Assembly: GCA_034509735.1 (NCBI GenBank)
Contig: JACGWO010000006.1
Location: 7,889,001-7,953,000, forward strand
From: Sesamum alatum
Taxonomy: Eukaryota; Streptophyta; Magnoliopsida; Lamiales; Pedaliaceae
Direction of reading: 5' to 3'
DNA length: 64,000 bases
The position numbers and the translations under genes were made by a program. Below the pieces are notes generated by a model, which saw only the letters and a program-made list of their open reading frames with translations, had not been told where the DNA came from and made no database searches. Below, in pieces: positions 33,065-44,879 of the stretch. Within the stretch, counting starts at the first letter, position 1; each line of letters opens with the position of its first letter.

Positions 33065-34300
33065 TGATAAGTAGGGATTTTACGTATTTGTTAAAGGAAA
33101 ACACACGCATTCTTCAGCCCTTTTAAGCAGAATTCCATCTATTTTACTACTTTTCTATGCCAAACTCTTTCTTGGATACCGCTTTTGGTTGTTTCTCTCT
33201 TTTCAGGCATAATTCAGGAGCAAAATGGACAAAAGAAAAGAATTCGCCCACGTTTGAGAGAACACGGCCGTGTCGTATCCTCTCAAACGGCCGTGTCGCT
33301 AATTCAAATCACCAGCCAAGAACACCCGAGGCGAACACGGCTTGGCCGTGTTCTAGGACACGACTGTGTCGGGTTAGTCGCAGAAAACACGAGAACACGG
33401 CCTGATCGTGTTCACGCTGCACGGGCGTGTTCTACACTTGGAAACAGAATCGTTCGGATTTTTCTGCCTTTTGCTCCACTACAACTATAAAAGGGGGGAC
33501 TAGGGACATGAGAAAGGGGGGAGGAAGCACAGATACAAGGCTCAAAGGAACACAAGCTTCAAGACGGCTAGGACGATCGGATTATAGTTCTTCCTAATCC
33601 TTTCTTCTTTTTAGCACCTTGTTTGATGTATTCTCTGACATATCTATCTTGCTTCTTCATTAACTTTATGGCTGAGTAGAGTTCTTGTTCTAGGATCATG
33701 TTAAGCCCTTTGATAGATTAATGAATTTATTCCAGTTCTCTTTTCCGATCTCGTGTGAGTTGATCCGATTTAATTTCCGAGCACTTATTTTTCTTGTGAA
33801 TATGTTGGCCACGTGTTTGCATGTTTTAAACATCAATTCCATGTTAGAAAGTCGGAGATTAAACCTAGGAATTAACCGCAAAAGCATGCCTAATTTCTAT
33901 GAGGATCTCATAATTGTCATGATCTCAATGGGTTCGATTTAATAATATCTCCATGAAAATAGGTAGATTAATTAACCGAATACGGATTTCCACATACTTG
34001 AAAGAGGGTGGTAACGACATTAAGATGATTTTCTTCGGATTAATCACATTGAGTAGAAAAGAGTTCTTGATAGGTTCGTTAATCAATCATTGCGGGGATA
34101 CTTGATTCTAGACTATCACACCTTATTGTTTACCCTCTTGTTTCAATTTACTTGTTTTACGATTCCAATCAATTGTCTCACTCGTATATTTCGGTCTAAC
34201 TAACCAAAATTGAGTAAATCTGGTAATCACAATAGTCCCTGTGGGATCGACATCTTGAGTACTACGCGATACACCGTGCACTTGCTGTTTTGGCTCATCA
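33065..34300 (+). repeat. Athila element 3' LTR
   Basis: 1236 bp, TATA box at 33486-33493, palindrome ACACGGCCGTGT at 33262-33273. Compared with the 5' LTR it shows scattered substitutions and two short deletions (near 33553 and 33833). It is followed by AAACT at 34301-34305. Confidence 0.93.
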
Positions 34301-35229
34301 AAACTATAGGAGTATAAATTATTATCATTATAATATATTTTTTTTTCACACGATAATGTCTTTAATGTCTTTGTTATTACTTCCGAAAAAAAATGTGATT
34401 CTATAGAACAGTCACATTTTGCTTTACAAGATCAAATGACGATTATTTCACTTTTATTTAATTTTGTGACGTTTCTATATTGCTTGAGAGTAAATTTTAT
34501 CTTTAAGCAACGAGTATCATGACATGATTATCTGCTCTCCTAAATGCTGAGATTATTAGTTTTCAATACAATGCAGTTATTAGTCCCTGTTGGATTTCGC
34601 AAGGCACGTTGGGATAGCATAGGGCTGCCAGCAGAGGCTTCGTCATCCAGTCCCAATTTGGATGTCCTGTCACAGACAGGCTGAAGGTTGTCTATGGCTA
34701 TGGTTGGCACCATCATGTACCTGGGCATAGCTTTTCTAAGCGGCCACAGGGTCGCTCCCTGCTCGAAGGATAAGGTAGTAAATGGTCTTTTAGGAGACAA
34801 AAGGGTGGTATCTGCCTGATCTGGTATTTCATAGGCTTCTTGTGCCTCTTAACTTATCCGGTCTTCTGGTTTCCTACACATCTCTTAACACAGACTTTGA
34901 AAAGAAAGCAATAAAAGATTTTATTAATAATGTTTGTTTATATTTCTTACTACTATTTTTAATGCTCATGCACCTTACCATCGGCCTCACTAATCCTTTG
35001 CTTACATTTTTTGTGTTGTTTCCTCCTCCAGACAGGTGGATGCGGAAAATAAGGGTTAACTTTCCTATGCTATCAGTAGGATCCACCTAATTTGAATCGA
35101 GTCACACATGTATCTGGGAGTTTGGATGGCTTTAAAGGCGATCTAGGATGAATAATCACTAGACCATACATGCACGTGTCGCGCCCCGAAGTAGGGAGTT
35201 GTTTATTATCTAGGCTTTGGGCTGTGACA

Positions 35230-37378
35230 ATCTATTTCCAAGTGTTTAGAGCATTTCTGGAAAACGGGATGTGCAACTTCCTGATTATCACAAAAGAAGG
35301 GAATAGGAATATGAATCAAAATTGTCATATCTTAGAGCAAATTATGTATGTAGGTTAATTCAGAAGCTGTGGTTCCCAAGCTTCTATATTCTGCCTCTGT
35401 AGATGACATTGAGACTGCATTATGTTTCTTGGTTTTTCCATTATATCAAGGTTGATCCCAAAAGTACACAATAACCTATGAGAGACCTTATTGTGTCTGA
35501 GCAAGCTTCCCGATCAGCATCTGCATATGCTTTTAACTCTAGAGGTTTTCCTAAAATGACAAATAGGCCTTTGTTTGCAGTACCTTTGAGGCATCTAAGG
35601 AAGTGTATACATCCCAATGTCGTTGACAAGGATATTGCATAATCTAACTCAACTGTTGTGAAGCATGTGAGATATCAAGTCTAGATAAGCCTAGGTATAG
35701 AAGTCTTCCCACTAATCTCCTCTGCAAAACTTTTTCAGCTTCTGCAGTAAACTTGATACTTGTTGGCAAATGTGGTGTTGTTGTCTTAGCTTGTTGCAGA
35801 CCTGTATCTTCAACCAAGTATTTAATATACTTACTTGAGTTACTGAAATCCCTTTCAATGACCTAGATATCTCCAATCCTAGGAAGTATTCGTGTTGCTC
35901 CAAGATCTTGGATTGTGAAGAGATTGTCTAAATATGTCTCGACTTCACATATCATTTTTTCTAAAGGCCCTCCAAGAAGTATGTCATCTACATAAATAAG
36001 TAGAATTACAATACTTGAAGTACCTATTAGCAAAGCGGCAATGACAATATCTGGATTGAAGGAATCTAAATGTTTCCAATTTTGAGGAATTTCAACATTC
36101 CACTATGTAGATGCTTGATTTAGGCCATAGAGGGACCTTCTAAGCTTACAAACATGCCATGCTGGCACTGTATAACCCTATGTTGAAGACATGTAAATTT
36201 CTTCCTCTAGATATCCATTTAAGAATGTATTATTTATGTCTAATTGATGGACATGCCACTGGAATGAAACTACTACAGCTATCAACGTTCTGACAGTAAC
36301 AACCTTAGCCAGAGAAGAGAAACTATCTATGTAGTCTATTCCTTCTATTTGGTTATAGCTAAGCTTTTGACTACTAGTCTTGCCTTGTATCTGTCAACAG
36401 TACCATTGGCCTTTAGTTTCAGCTTGAAAATCCACCTGTAGCCAATATAACCTTTTTTATCCTGTTGTAAAGGGGTGACTTCCTAGATTTTGTTCCTCTT
36501 CAATGCATCAATTTCTATTTTCATGGTCTGATGATAACTCTTTGGTTAGATATAGTGGCAAGAAAACAAGAATGATCGGAACTAATATTGGTTACCAGAG
36601 GGGGCAGTCATCAACAATATTGCAATGAAAATCTTGCATCCAGGTAGGTCTGGTTACTGCCTTGGTAGACCTCCTAAGAACTTGTTTTTGTATAGTGTGT
36701 GTTCTTTGATCAACTTAGTGTTTGTTTGTGCATATGAATGGATGTTTAGACTATTGGAGGTGGAGGTCTCCTCTTGATTATCATCAACCACAGGCAAAAT
36801 GCATGTTACAAGGTCGCGGTCCCTACCAGCAAAAGGAAAAATGTTCTCATGGAAGCCACATCTCTGGATGTGATCACTACCTTCTTATTTAAATGAAATA
36901 ATTTTTAACCCTTTTGTCCATGAGCATGGTCTATTAAGACACGTTTAATAGCTCTAGGATCAAACTTTCCTTTTTGTGATAGAGTATTAGTGGCATAATA
37001 TAAACAACCAAACACACTCAATTGAGAATACTTGGCTAGCTTCTTATACAGGGCTTCATATGGAGTTGTCCAATTTAACAGCAATGTAGGGAGTCTTTTA
37101 TGATATAACTGGCGGTTAATATTACCGCAGACCAGAACATCTTAACAAGATTTTACTGGAACAATAAACCCCAACCTCCAAAAGGTTTTTGTGCTTCACG
37201 ACTCCATTATCTTGTAGAGTGTAAGCACAAAACCTTTGGTAGATAATCCCTTTAGTTTTCAAGAAAGTTTGGTCATCATTACTAAGAAATTCAGTGTCAT
37301 TATCAGTCCTAATGGCTTTAATTTTCTTTCCAAACTGAGTTAGTATCATTTTGTAAAATATCATTAACATGGACTGAG
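35230..37378 (-). pseudogene. pol: Copia-0 integrase core, reverse transcriptase and start of RNase H
   Basis: Minus strand. Integrase motifs: IKAIRTDNDTEFL (second Asp, 37370-37290) and a decayed third motif QDNGVVKHKN where Glu of AERKN is lost. RT: KARLVVKSLAITK-type traces near 36400, LIYVDDILLGG with YVDD at 35983-35994, and YFLGLEISRSLKGISVTQ (35903-35830). RNase H: LKAYADADREACSDT (35540-35500), AVSMSSTEAEYRSLG (35420-35370) and FCDNQEVAH...KHLEID up to the chromovirus edge. Many stops. The right edge at 37378 is the LINE-1 poly(A) end. Confidence 0.87.
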
Positions 37379-40336
37379 TTTTTTTTTTTTTTTTTTTTTT
37401 TTGGAAAAGCCACCTGTGCCTAGGCGGGGGGTTTGGCGGACCCCTACCTGTTTATTACCAAAAAAATTCAATTTTTGTACAATGTTGAAAGCAGTAAACG
37501 AGGAGTACTTACTCCCTTTACAAGTCAGAATCTATCCTATTGGAAAAGCAGTAAACAAGGAGTACTTACTCCCTTTACAATACAAAGGCTATCCTAACAA
37601 AGAAAAAAGATCCTAAACTAGCAACCAGTCGTCGTGCCATACCTCCACTCCTGTCGTGCCCATCTCTCCTCTGTGCCTCCAGTACCCCTGTCCAAATACA
37701 GTCAACTCTTACCCTCTGCGAAGGTAGGGGGTGCCCAGTCTATCAAGTCTGACAATGCCGCGTAATACTCCCGTAATATCACCCTGATGCAACACCCTAG
37801 TCACCTGCAGGTCGGCGGCTTCCTTCGCAAGATGATCAGCCGCCCCATTCGCCTCCCGAAAGATGTGTCGGACATCCGAGCCTAGCACCTGTTGGATCTG
37901 TATGATACGCATGAGCAAGTATTGTATCTCCCATTTCCCTGAAGCCCGAGACTGTAAAAGCTGGATTACCGTCGTTGCATCCACCTCAACCACTAAGGGG
38001 GCCAGGCCATGCGCCAATGCAAGCTCCAAACCACGCCAGACAGCAGTAAGCTCTGCAATCACACTAGTCGTAGTGCCAATGCATACTGATATGCGAGGCG
38101 CACCTGTCCTGTTGCGTCCCGAATAATGCCTGCCGCCCCTGCCCGCCCTGGGTTCCCAAGGGAGGACCCGTCTGAGTTAAGCTTGAACCAAGCCGGAGAG
38201 GGGGTACGCCAACGCACCACTCTGGGGACCTGAGGTCCTGTCGGCCTGAATATGAACCCCATAGCCAAAGCTCGGTGCAGATCACCCTTCCACTGTGTGC
38301 TCGTCATGACCCCTGCTGTATACAGTGTCCGAAGGTGGCGTTGAACCTCAATGATAACACCGTCGGCCGAGAAATGTACCCCCCGATACTTCGCAGCATT
38401 CCGCTGCGTCCATGTAAACCATAGGATCAAAAATGGCACCAGCATACGAACATGCAAATCCGAGTGGAACGGGGTGGAGTAACGCCAAAAGTGTACCATA
38501 CGAGTAAGGTCCCTCGTTTCACAAAGCTGAAGCCCAAAGAGGGTGGCAAAGTGCTCCCACACGCCCTGCACTACTGGCCCCTCGACAAATAGGTGTGGGA
38601 TCATCTCCTCTGCTTCACAACATTGACACTTGGATGGAAAGCTAAACCTCTTCCGCTTCATCCGTGCATCAACTGGGATCCGACCCTGAAAAAGTCGCCA
38701 CAAGAATACAGACATCGTCGGCCGCAAGGATCGATGCCAGATATCTGTCAACAACTGCCGCCGAGGTGATGCAACCCTGATAGCCTCCCAGGCCGATCTC
38801 GTCGAGAACTTCCCCTCACTGGAGCCCATCCACACAATCTTGTCCCCCTGACCTGCTGAAATAGGAATTTGGCAAATAGCATGTGCAAAATGTGCCGGAA
38901 TTGTCCGAAAGATCTTTGGAACATTCCATTCACCCTCATGACAATATTATCGTACCGACTCCATGGTGTCGGCTTCCCTCTAAACGAGCTGAGCTAGGGG
39001 CTTCTTACCGAACCAATTATCATGCCAAAAAGACACTAACCCATGGCCTAAAGTCCAGAAGATGAACGGCTCCGCGACATCCCGAATGCGACACAAGCGG
39101 TGCCAAACGGGGGAATGATTCCGATTATAAGGTACTAACGTAGGGTGCAGATTCCTACAGTACCGGCCATGCAAAAATTCCGCCCACAAAGATGATCGAT
39201 GCCTAAACCGCCACCATAGTTTCATTGAGAAGGCCCGAACATAATCTGCTAAACTCCGAACTCCTAGGCCACCTTCTACCACCGGAAAACATGCTTTTTC
39301 CCAAGAAGACCAATGGATGTGTCGACGACCATTGTATGAGCCCCAAAAAAATCCATTGAATATTCGCTCAATGGATATCAAGACAGACTTAGGCGGTGAA
39401 TCACCTGAAGCAGATGTAATGGCGTGGCCTGCAACACACTTCTAATCAAGGCCAACCTCCCCCATGAGAAAGGTTCGTCATTGCCCACCCTGGAGCAGAC
39501 TCCGCAACCGGAAATGATCGGATCAAATAAACACGCCTTCCTATTCCCCTTGTACAGAGGGACTCCTAAATATGTGACTGGGAGGTATTTCAGCCGATAT
39601 CCCATAACATTCTGCACCAACTGTGTCTGTAAAGACGATACCTGCCGACCCACAATAAAAGAACTCTTCGCGACGTTGATCAGCTGTCCTGACACTCGTC
39701 ATATGCTCGCAAGAAATCCCGAAGTAACTTCATGTTCTCCCTGCAGGTGTTAGTAAAAATCATCATATCATCAGTGTAGGCTAGATGAGATACTCGAACC
39801 TGACCCGAGTGTCCGGTAATACATCGCCGGATGTGCTGAAAAAAGCTTGTCCAGACCCCGTGATAGGTAATCAGCCGCAAGCACAAATAGCGCCGGGGAG
39901 AGAGGATCTCCCTGTCGTAAGCCTCGGGTTGAATGAAAGAACCCAGCATGCTCCCCATTTACTAAGACCGAAAACCAGCAATCCGAGACAGCATTAGCCA
40001 CCAAGTCAATCCAGCGCTGTGGAAAACCCTTCCGTCGCAAAACCTGATAAAGGAATTCCCAACTGACACGATCATAGGCCTTGGCCATATTGAGCTTGAA
40101 AACCACATTTGTCTCCGGACGACGAGACTCCAATGAATGGATCAACTCCTGTGCCAGAAGGACATTGTCGCTCAATAATCGCCCTGGGACAAAACCACTC
40201 TGAGAGAGCGACAACACCTTTGGCAAGATACGCCCGAGCCTAATAGTCATCAGCTTTGTGCAGATTTTGTTCGTCACGTTACACAAGCTGATCGGTCGAT
40301 ACTCACTCCAAGAAGTCGGGCTGGCAGTCTTCGGTC
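37379..40336 (-). mobile_element. LINE-1: 5'-truncated L1-type retrotransposon in Copia-0 integrase
   Basis: A 24-nt T run (37379-37402) is the poly(A) tail of a minus-strand insert. The RT domain (40320-39700) has [64 protein letters not shown] and AYTDDMMIF as the active site. Downstream are GRLALIRSVLQATP, a zf-RVT domain (38835-38400, IWHRSLRPTMSVFLWRL) and an RNase H (38190-37720, LNSDGSSLGNPGRAGAAG, EVDATTVIQLL, AADHLAKEA). Orf1 and the endonuclease are missing. A few frame breaks separate otherwise long frames. No target duplication was found, and copia codons around the first Asp motif appear lost. Confidence 0.92.
37502..37572 (-). repeat. Two hairpin repeats in the LINE-1 3' UTR
   Basis: GGAGTACTTACTCC at 37502-37515 and again at 37559-37572, spaced 57 bp, within a larger direct repeat (gcagtaaac-aggagtacttactccctttaca). 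In RNA each forms a GGAGT/ACTCC stem with a four-base loop. They lie about 100 and 157 nt before the poly(A) tail. Confidence 0.75.
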
Positions 40337-40988
40337 GTCACTAGTGTTAGCACATAGGTGTTGTTGGATAAGGAAGGTTGGTTATATGGCCCCCATATGT
40401 CAATGTGCACTAAATAAAAAACATCATCATAAATAGTATCACTTAAAGGAAATACAACCTATTTTGTTTAGCTTGAGGGAAAACCTGAAACACTTTCAAG
40501 GTTTCTGTTTTATTTATCAAAGTAAAGTGATTGAGTACATTTACAGAGGTGTGTCCTAATCTTTTGTGCCATGTATTCATATCCATAGTGTGCATTCAAG
40601 GCCACACTTTCTAGAAGCTCCTAAAATTTGCTTTGTCTCCTGCTTGATGGAAGAATCATCCAAGATATAAAGCTTTCCTACCACCCTCCTTCCAGCCACA
40701 ATATTTCTATTCTTGTGGTCGACAAGACACAATAGATAGGTGAAAACGGATCCTAATATTAGTAGTACTACACAACCTATTGACAAAGATCAAATTGTAT
40801 CTCAAAGTAGGCACAAAAAGAACATCAGATAAAGTCAGTTGATTAGGGAGGATCAAATTTCCTACATGCTATACTACTTGTTTGGAACCATCTCCCAAGT
40901 GTATGTAAGAACTGTGATTGTTCTGCATTATGAAACAAGGCACTATCATTACACATCTGGGATGTGGCTCCATTGTGTATAATCCATA
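40337..40988 (-). pseudogene. Copia-0 protease and integrase N-terminal part
   Basis: Minus strand. The protease starts at 40988 with WIIHNGATSQMC, where copia proteases have WIIDSGATSHM, so the catalytic Asp is replaced by His. Later come LYILDDSSIKQET, and a pre-integrase/zinc-finger trace (HKTH, SYFDK). Near 40420-40350 is the integrase first-Asp motif VHIDIWGPYNQPS followed by NNTYVLTLV. LINE-2 and LINE-1 bound the piece on either side. Confidence 0.82.
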
Positions 40989-41131
40989 GAGTTTTTTTTT
41001 TTAAAAAAAAAAACCCCTAAAGGTGGAGGGAGCTTTTTGGGGTTCCCGACCTTTCTATTTTAAAGTCAAAAGAATCAAATTTACAACGGCCAGTGCCACT
41101 TCCCTAGCAGATTCTAGAAAGCAATAAACAA

Positions 41132-41188
41132 GGAGTACTACTCCCTTACATTAATAGTGCAAAACATGTAAAGAAGGAGTACGACTCC
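41132..41188 (-). repeat. Two hairpin repeats in the LINE-2 3' UTR
   Basis: GGAGTACTACTCC at 41132-41144 and GGAGTACGACTCC at 41176-41188, spaced 44 bp. The stem GGAGT/ACTCC is the same as in LINE-1 while the loop differs (ACT, ACG, versus ACTT). Both lie within 200 nt of the tail. Confidence 0.75.
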
Positions 41189-41955
41189 CTTACAAAAAAT
41201 ACGATAAGTGACACTAGGTGGAATATACAGCTTCTTAATGCCAATATTAAGAAAGAGTGTAAAAAAATGCGTGATAAATCTTAGGGATAATTATATTTAC
41301 ACCCCCTAACCTATAGTCTATTTACACAAACCACCCTTGTCTTTTCCATAATTACAGAAACCACCATTGATAGCCAAAAATAGGGGTAGTTTGTGTATGT
41401 CGATACTTTGAGGTTGTAAGTGTAATTTTCTTAAAAATAGGGGTGGTTTGTGTAAATAATCCTTACATTCTAGTGGGTGTATGTGTAATTATTCAAAGAT
41501 AGGGTGGTTGTGAAAAAAGACCATAGTTAGGGGGTGTAAATATAATTATCCCTAAAATCTTATCACCTGCGCAGCAAAAATAAGCCAAGCAACATCCACA
41601 AAAGTAGGAAGCTGACGGTGATGGTTAGAGTTGAGGCTATACAAATGTCCATGATAAGAGAATTCCAAACCAAGGTTGGTAGGGAATATAGACAAAATAT
41701 GAACTTTCTCAAAGGTGGGAGTTCATATTCTGTTTCATTCTTCCCTACAAAAAAAAAAAGCCACAGACCGATCACAAACTAGACAATCTTACTAGCCGAA
41801 AAACCAATAATCAAGCAGGGCAGCCCATGAACTACAACAGAGATAAGAAAGTAATTAAGCATGAGTACGCATATTAGGAAGTCCAAGAAGGTCCCAATTC
41901 TCACAATACCTGTAATCTTACCTTTAGTTGGTCCCTAGTGAGGATGCTAAGGTTG

Positions 41956-42850
41956 TCAGTTGTACATGCTTGATTGGCAAAGAAATCTGCAGCTTGGTTT
42001 GCCTTCCCTATCAATGTGGCTGATTTTATTTTCCAGTTTGCTCATGAGGAGATGTATAGATTGTAAGTATTCTGGAGCATCCGTTGTACCTTTAGGTTGA
42101 TATATAAGCTGTAAAATGTATGTTGCATCCACTTCAATCCAAACATTCTGGTGGCCTTGACCAATACATATTTGTAATCCTCTAAGAAGTGCCTTAAGTT
42201 CAGCTTGGATATTAGAGGAATAACCAAGGGGTTCTTGAAAGGCAAAGCACACTTGACCAAGGTGGTTTCTGAGAAGACCCCTTGCACCTGACAGACCTGG
42301 ATTACCTCTAGATACCCTATCAGCGTTAAGTTTAAACCAATCTGGACGTCGTTTAGACCAAGTAACAAAGATGGTCCTGTGATACTGGTTTGTTTGGGGG
42401 TGGGAATTTTCAGGAGATGTGCAGCAAGAATGTCCCCTTTAAGACGTTCTATCTTAATGAGATTACTTTTGTTAATTAGCTGGTGGTGTCCGAGAGTGTT
42501 GTAGATGATAGAGAATGCTTGAAGGTGCTCTGTCTGACTTCATTGCGAAGTCTCCAGATAAACCAATAGATCAACATAGGAATGATATCTCTAAGAGACA
42601 CTTGCTGATCATTTCTCAATCTCAAGCTCTGGATAAAGTTGGATGATGTTACCAAGTTTATGGTAGAAGAGACTTGAAATTGTTCAGCCAAAAACTCCCA
42701 AGCTTTCCTGGAAACCTGGTTGTTGATGAAGAGGTGATGCATTGGTTCCGTCTTCAGAACAACAATAACAACAACAACACAAAATTTAAAAGCCAAAGTG
42801 ATCCCTTTTCTATTTTCAGCTAGAATCTGTAGGAATCAGTTGTTGGGAGT
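41956..42850 (-). pseudogene. LINE-2 RNase H and zf-RVT region
   Basis: RNase H, about 42350-41956 on the minus strand: WFKLNADRVSRGNPGLSGARG (with frame changes), GYSSNIQAELKALLRGLQI, VWIEVDATYILQL and a decayed ADFFANQAC end. The zf-RVT-like part at 42800-42476 has FINNQVSRKAWEFLAEQF and IPMLIYWFIWRLRNEVRQ. This is the normal C-terminal end of a plant L1 Orf2. Confidence 0.85.
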
Positions 42851-43746
42851 CTCCCATGAAATATTAACATTTAGAAGCCAAAGTGATCTCTGGGATCGTT
42901 CCTGAACAGGTGGTCCAGCCCTCTAAACAGTACTTCAGCAGTATGATAAACAATGCGAGAGATATGGGATCACCTGCCTCAACCCTTGAGTAGATTTGAA
43001 GAATCCACTAGTAGCTCTATTCACCAGAACAGTAAACTAACAAGTCTTCACGAGTGCTTGATCAGGTAATGCGCATTGGCTAGGGAATCCCATACCTCTC
43101 AAAACCTTGAACAAAAATTCCCAACTGACTCTATCATATGCGTTGGACATATCTAATTTGAATTAGCCAGTTACCTTTACTATTCTGAAGTCAAGGGAAT
43201 AGATTCATTTCTTGAGTGAGGAGTATATTATCACCAATGAGCGGCATGGCACAAATCACTTCGGATGGAGAGATATAGAGGGAAGGATTTGTGCCACTTT
43301 TTGTACAGGAGTTTAGAGAGGATTTTGTTGGTGACATTGCACAGGGATATGGGTCTGAAGTCACCCCAAGTTTGGGGGGAGACAACTTTGGGAATCAGAA
43401 AAGGTAATGGTGGTGGCTGTAAAGCTTCTAGCATTGGGGTTCCATTAAAGAAGTCGTTGACTGCATATATACATCATCTTTATGATTCTTAATATTCCTG
43501 AAAGAAAACAGAGGGTAAAACCATCAGCCCAACAACACTGTCTCTATTAACGTTAAGAATCACCTCTTCGATCTCCTCCAGAGTGGGTTGACTACTCAGA
43601 GACTGGAGATGTTCCTCAGGATGAGTGGAAGATGAAGGCAACTCCCAATCGGTGACTTGTTTTTGTGTTGGAGGTGAAGGAGCTCTGTCAAATAAGTTTT
43701 GCAGCAAACACTTGATTTGTTTCAAAATCAATGATCTCTTGTCCAT
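42851..43746 (-). pseudogene. LINE-2 reverse transcriptase
   Basis: Minus strand. Traces of the pre-RT segment are at 43746-43489 (LEEIEEVILNVNRDSVVG). RT begins with [35 protein letters not shown] (43434-43330), continues as GDNILLTQEM and [22 protein letters not shown] in mixed frames (43230-43080), and breaks off near 42950. The YxDD palm motif is not present, so the RT core is internally deleted between about 42850 and 42950. Confidence 0.8.
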
Positions 43747-44790
43747 TGTCCAGAATTCTGTGAATGACTGACTTTGCTCTCATCCAAAAGACTGATTCAA
43801 GGTGGAGGGCCTGAACAAGCTCTAGATTACATTTATGAAGATGAGTCCAAGTTTGGTGTCAGTGGGTTGACTATCAAACTTTTTCTCAGCGCAGTGCTTT
43901 GGCTTTAGCTTGCTCAACTCCATCGAAAACATTACCAAAAGTTGTTTTTGTTCGCGCCTCCTTTAATAGGTCCTTAATTCTGTATAGCTTATACATTCTG
44001 TCCTAAAAATAGGCAAGCCTTAGAGTGTTGAATAGTGTTCTGAAATGTGTGATGCTTGGCTCACATATTTTGGAACCTGAAAGAGAAAGGTCCCTTGGTT
44101 TCTAGCATTTTAGAGAGGTGATGAATTAGAGGGTGGTGGTTGAGTGCCTTCTAGGTAGATGAGGAAACTCTAGTGCAATGAAGTTTTCAGCCCAGTCCTG
44201 TGAGTAGAAGACTCTATCAAGTCTTTTCCAAATTCTGTTGTTAGTTCAATGTATATTGCTCTCCTTCATAGCCAGCATCAATAAGACCTAGTGTCAAAGA
44301 TCATCCCCGTGAAGTCCTCCATAGGTCCAAGGTTGTCACTGATTCCCCCTTGATTTTCATAATCATGGAGTATGTGTTAAATCCTCCCACAATCCAGGGG
44401 AAATGGTAGATACAATGTTAGACAGTTCCCTCCAAAGGGCTTTCTCTAGGATACGGTTACAACTTGGCAATAAACAAAAAGTTCCAAAGACATCAACAGG
44501 TATCAGTCCAGAACATAATTTGAATATATAAGAACTGTGGGTTTATCAATCAAAAACCTGGAAGTTAATATCATGTGACGCAAAAACCAAATTTTATTAT
44601 TACCATTAGAGCACACAGACTGAAATCTAAAAGTACGGGTAAAGAAATCAATCAAGATTAACAAGGGTTCTAAAAGCACAAGAATATGTGGCTTGTTATC
44701 AATTAGCATATCGGAGGAGAATTTTTTGTTTACTAACTTTACCAACCCCTCGTATATTCCAAATGAGAATCTTAATCATGTTAAAATTGT
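43747..44790 (-). pseudogene. LINE-2 apurinic-type endonuclease
   Basis: The minus strand starts near 44780 with ILIWNIRGVGK, the usual N-terminal motif of L1 endonuclease, followed by SDMLIDNKPHILVLLEP (the Glu region). FRFQSVCSNGNNKIWFL follows. Further motifs are scattered in several frames to 43750. The enzyme would nick target DNA for target-primed reverse transcription. It is heavily decayed. Confidence 0.75.
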
Positions 44791-44879
44791 AGAGAGGAAG
44801 AAGAAAAGGATCTAGTATTCCTCTTGTAAGTAGGCTTTAGAGAGCTATTACCTTTAACCCCCTTTTACTTTCTTAGATG

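Larger units (their letters stand above)
29639..34300 (+). mobile_element. Athila-like Ty3/gypsy element with most of pol deleted
   Basis: TSD AAACT at 29634-29638 and 34301-34305. LTRs (1268 and 1236 bp) run TGATAAG ... GGCTCATCA. The PBS is tRNA-Asp type (30913-30930). The internal region keeps gag and the start of protease and then stops abruptly at 32865. RT, RNase H, integrase, any env-like ORF and the PPT are absent. A 199-bp copy of the chromovirus LTR flank lies between the internal region and the 3' LTR (32866-33064). The element is a deletion derivative and cannot replicate alone. Confidence 0.93.
15166..35229 (+). mobile_element. Chromovirus: chromodomain Ty3/gypsy element, Tekay/Del-like, inserted in Copia-0
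   Basis: TSD ATCTA at 15161-15165 and 35230-35234. The LTRs are long, begin TGTAACACC or TGCAACAGC and end TGTGAYA; each has a later insertion (Copia-2 in the 5' LTR, the Athila element in the 3' LTR). The PBS is of initiator-Met type. The internal region (23312-28838) carries a leader ORF, gag, protease, RT, RNase H, integrase and a C-terminal chromodomain. The chromodomain marks the chromovirus branch; assignment to Tekay/Del is inferred from the Gag pattern and long LTRs. Every ORF is decayed. Confidence 0.92.
28827..35229 (+). repeat. Chromovirus PPT and 3' LTR, interrupted by the Athila element
   Basis: PPT aaggggggagag (28827-28838). The LTR is in two parts: 28839-29638 and 34306-35229. 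It ends gggctgtgaca and is followed by TSD ATCTA (35230-35234). It aligns with 15166-23311 minus Copia-2, but lacks about 110 bp near its end. Confidence 0.88.

Noticed and set aside
29639..34300. Reading the Athila region as two nested solo LTRs or a tandem duplication of the whole locus
   Set aside because: The same TSD AAACT bounds the outer ends, but the 199-bp flank copy is identical while the LTRs are diverged, and there is only one PBS/gag block. A copy-and-join repair event fits better.
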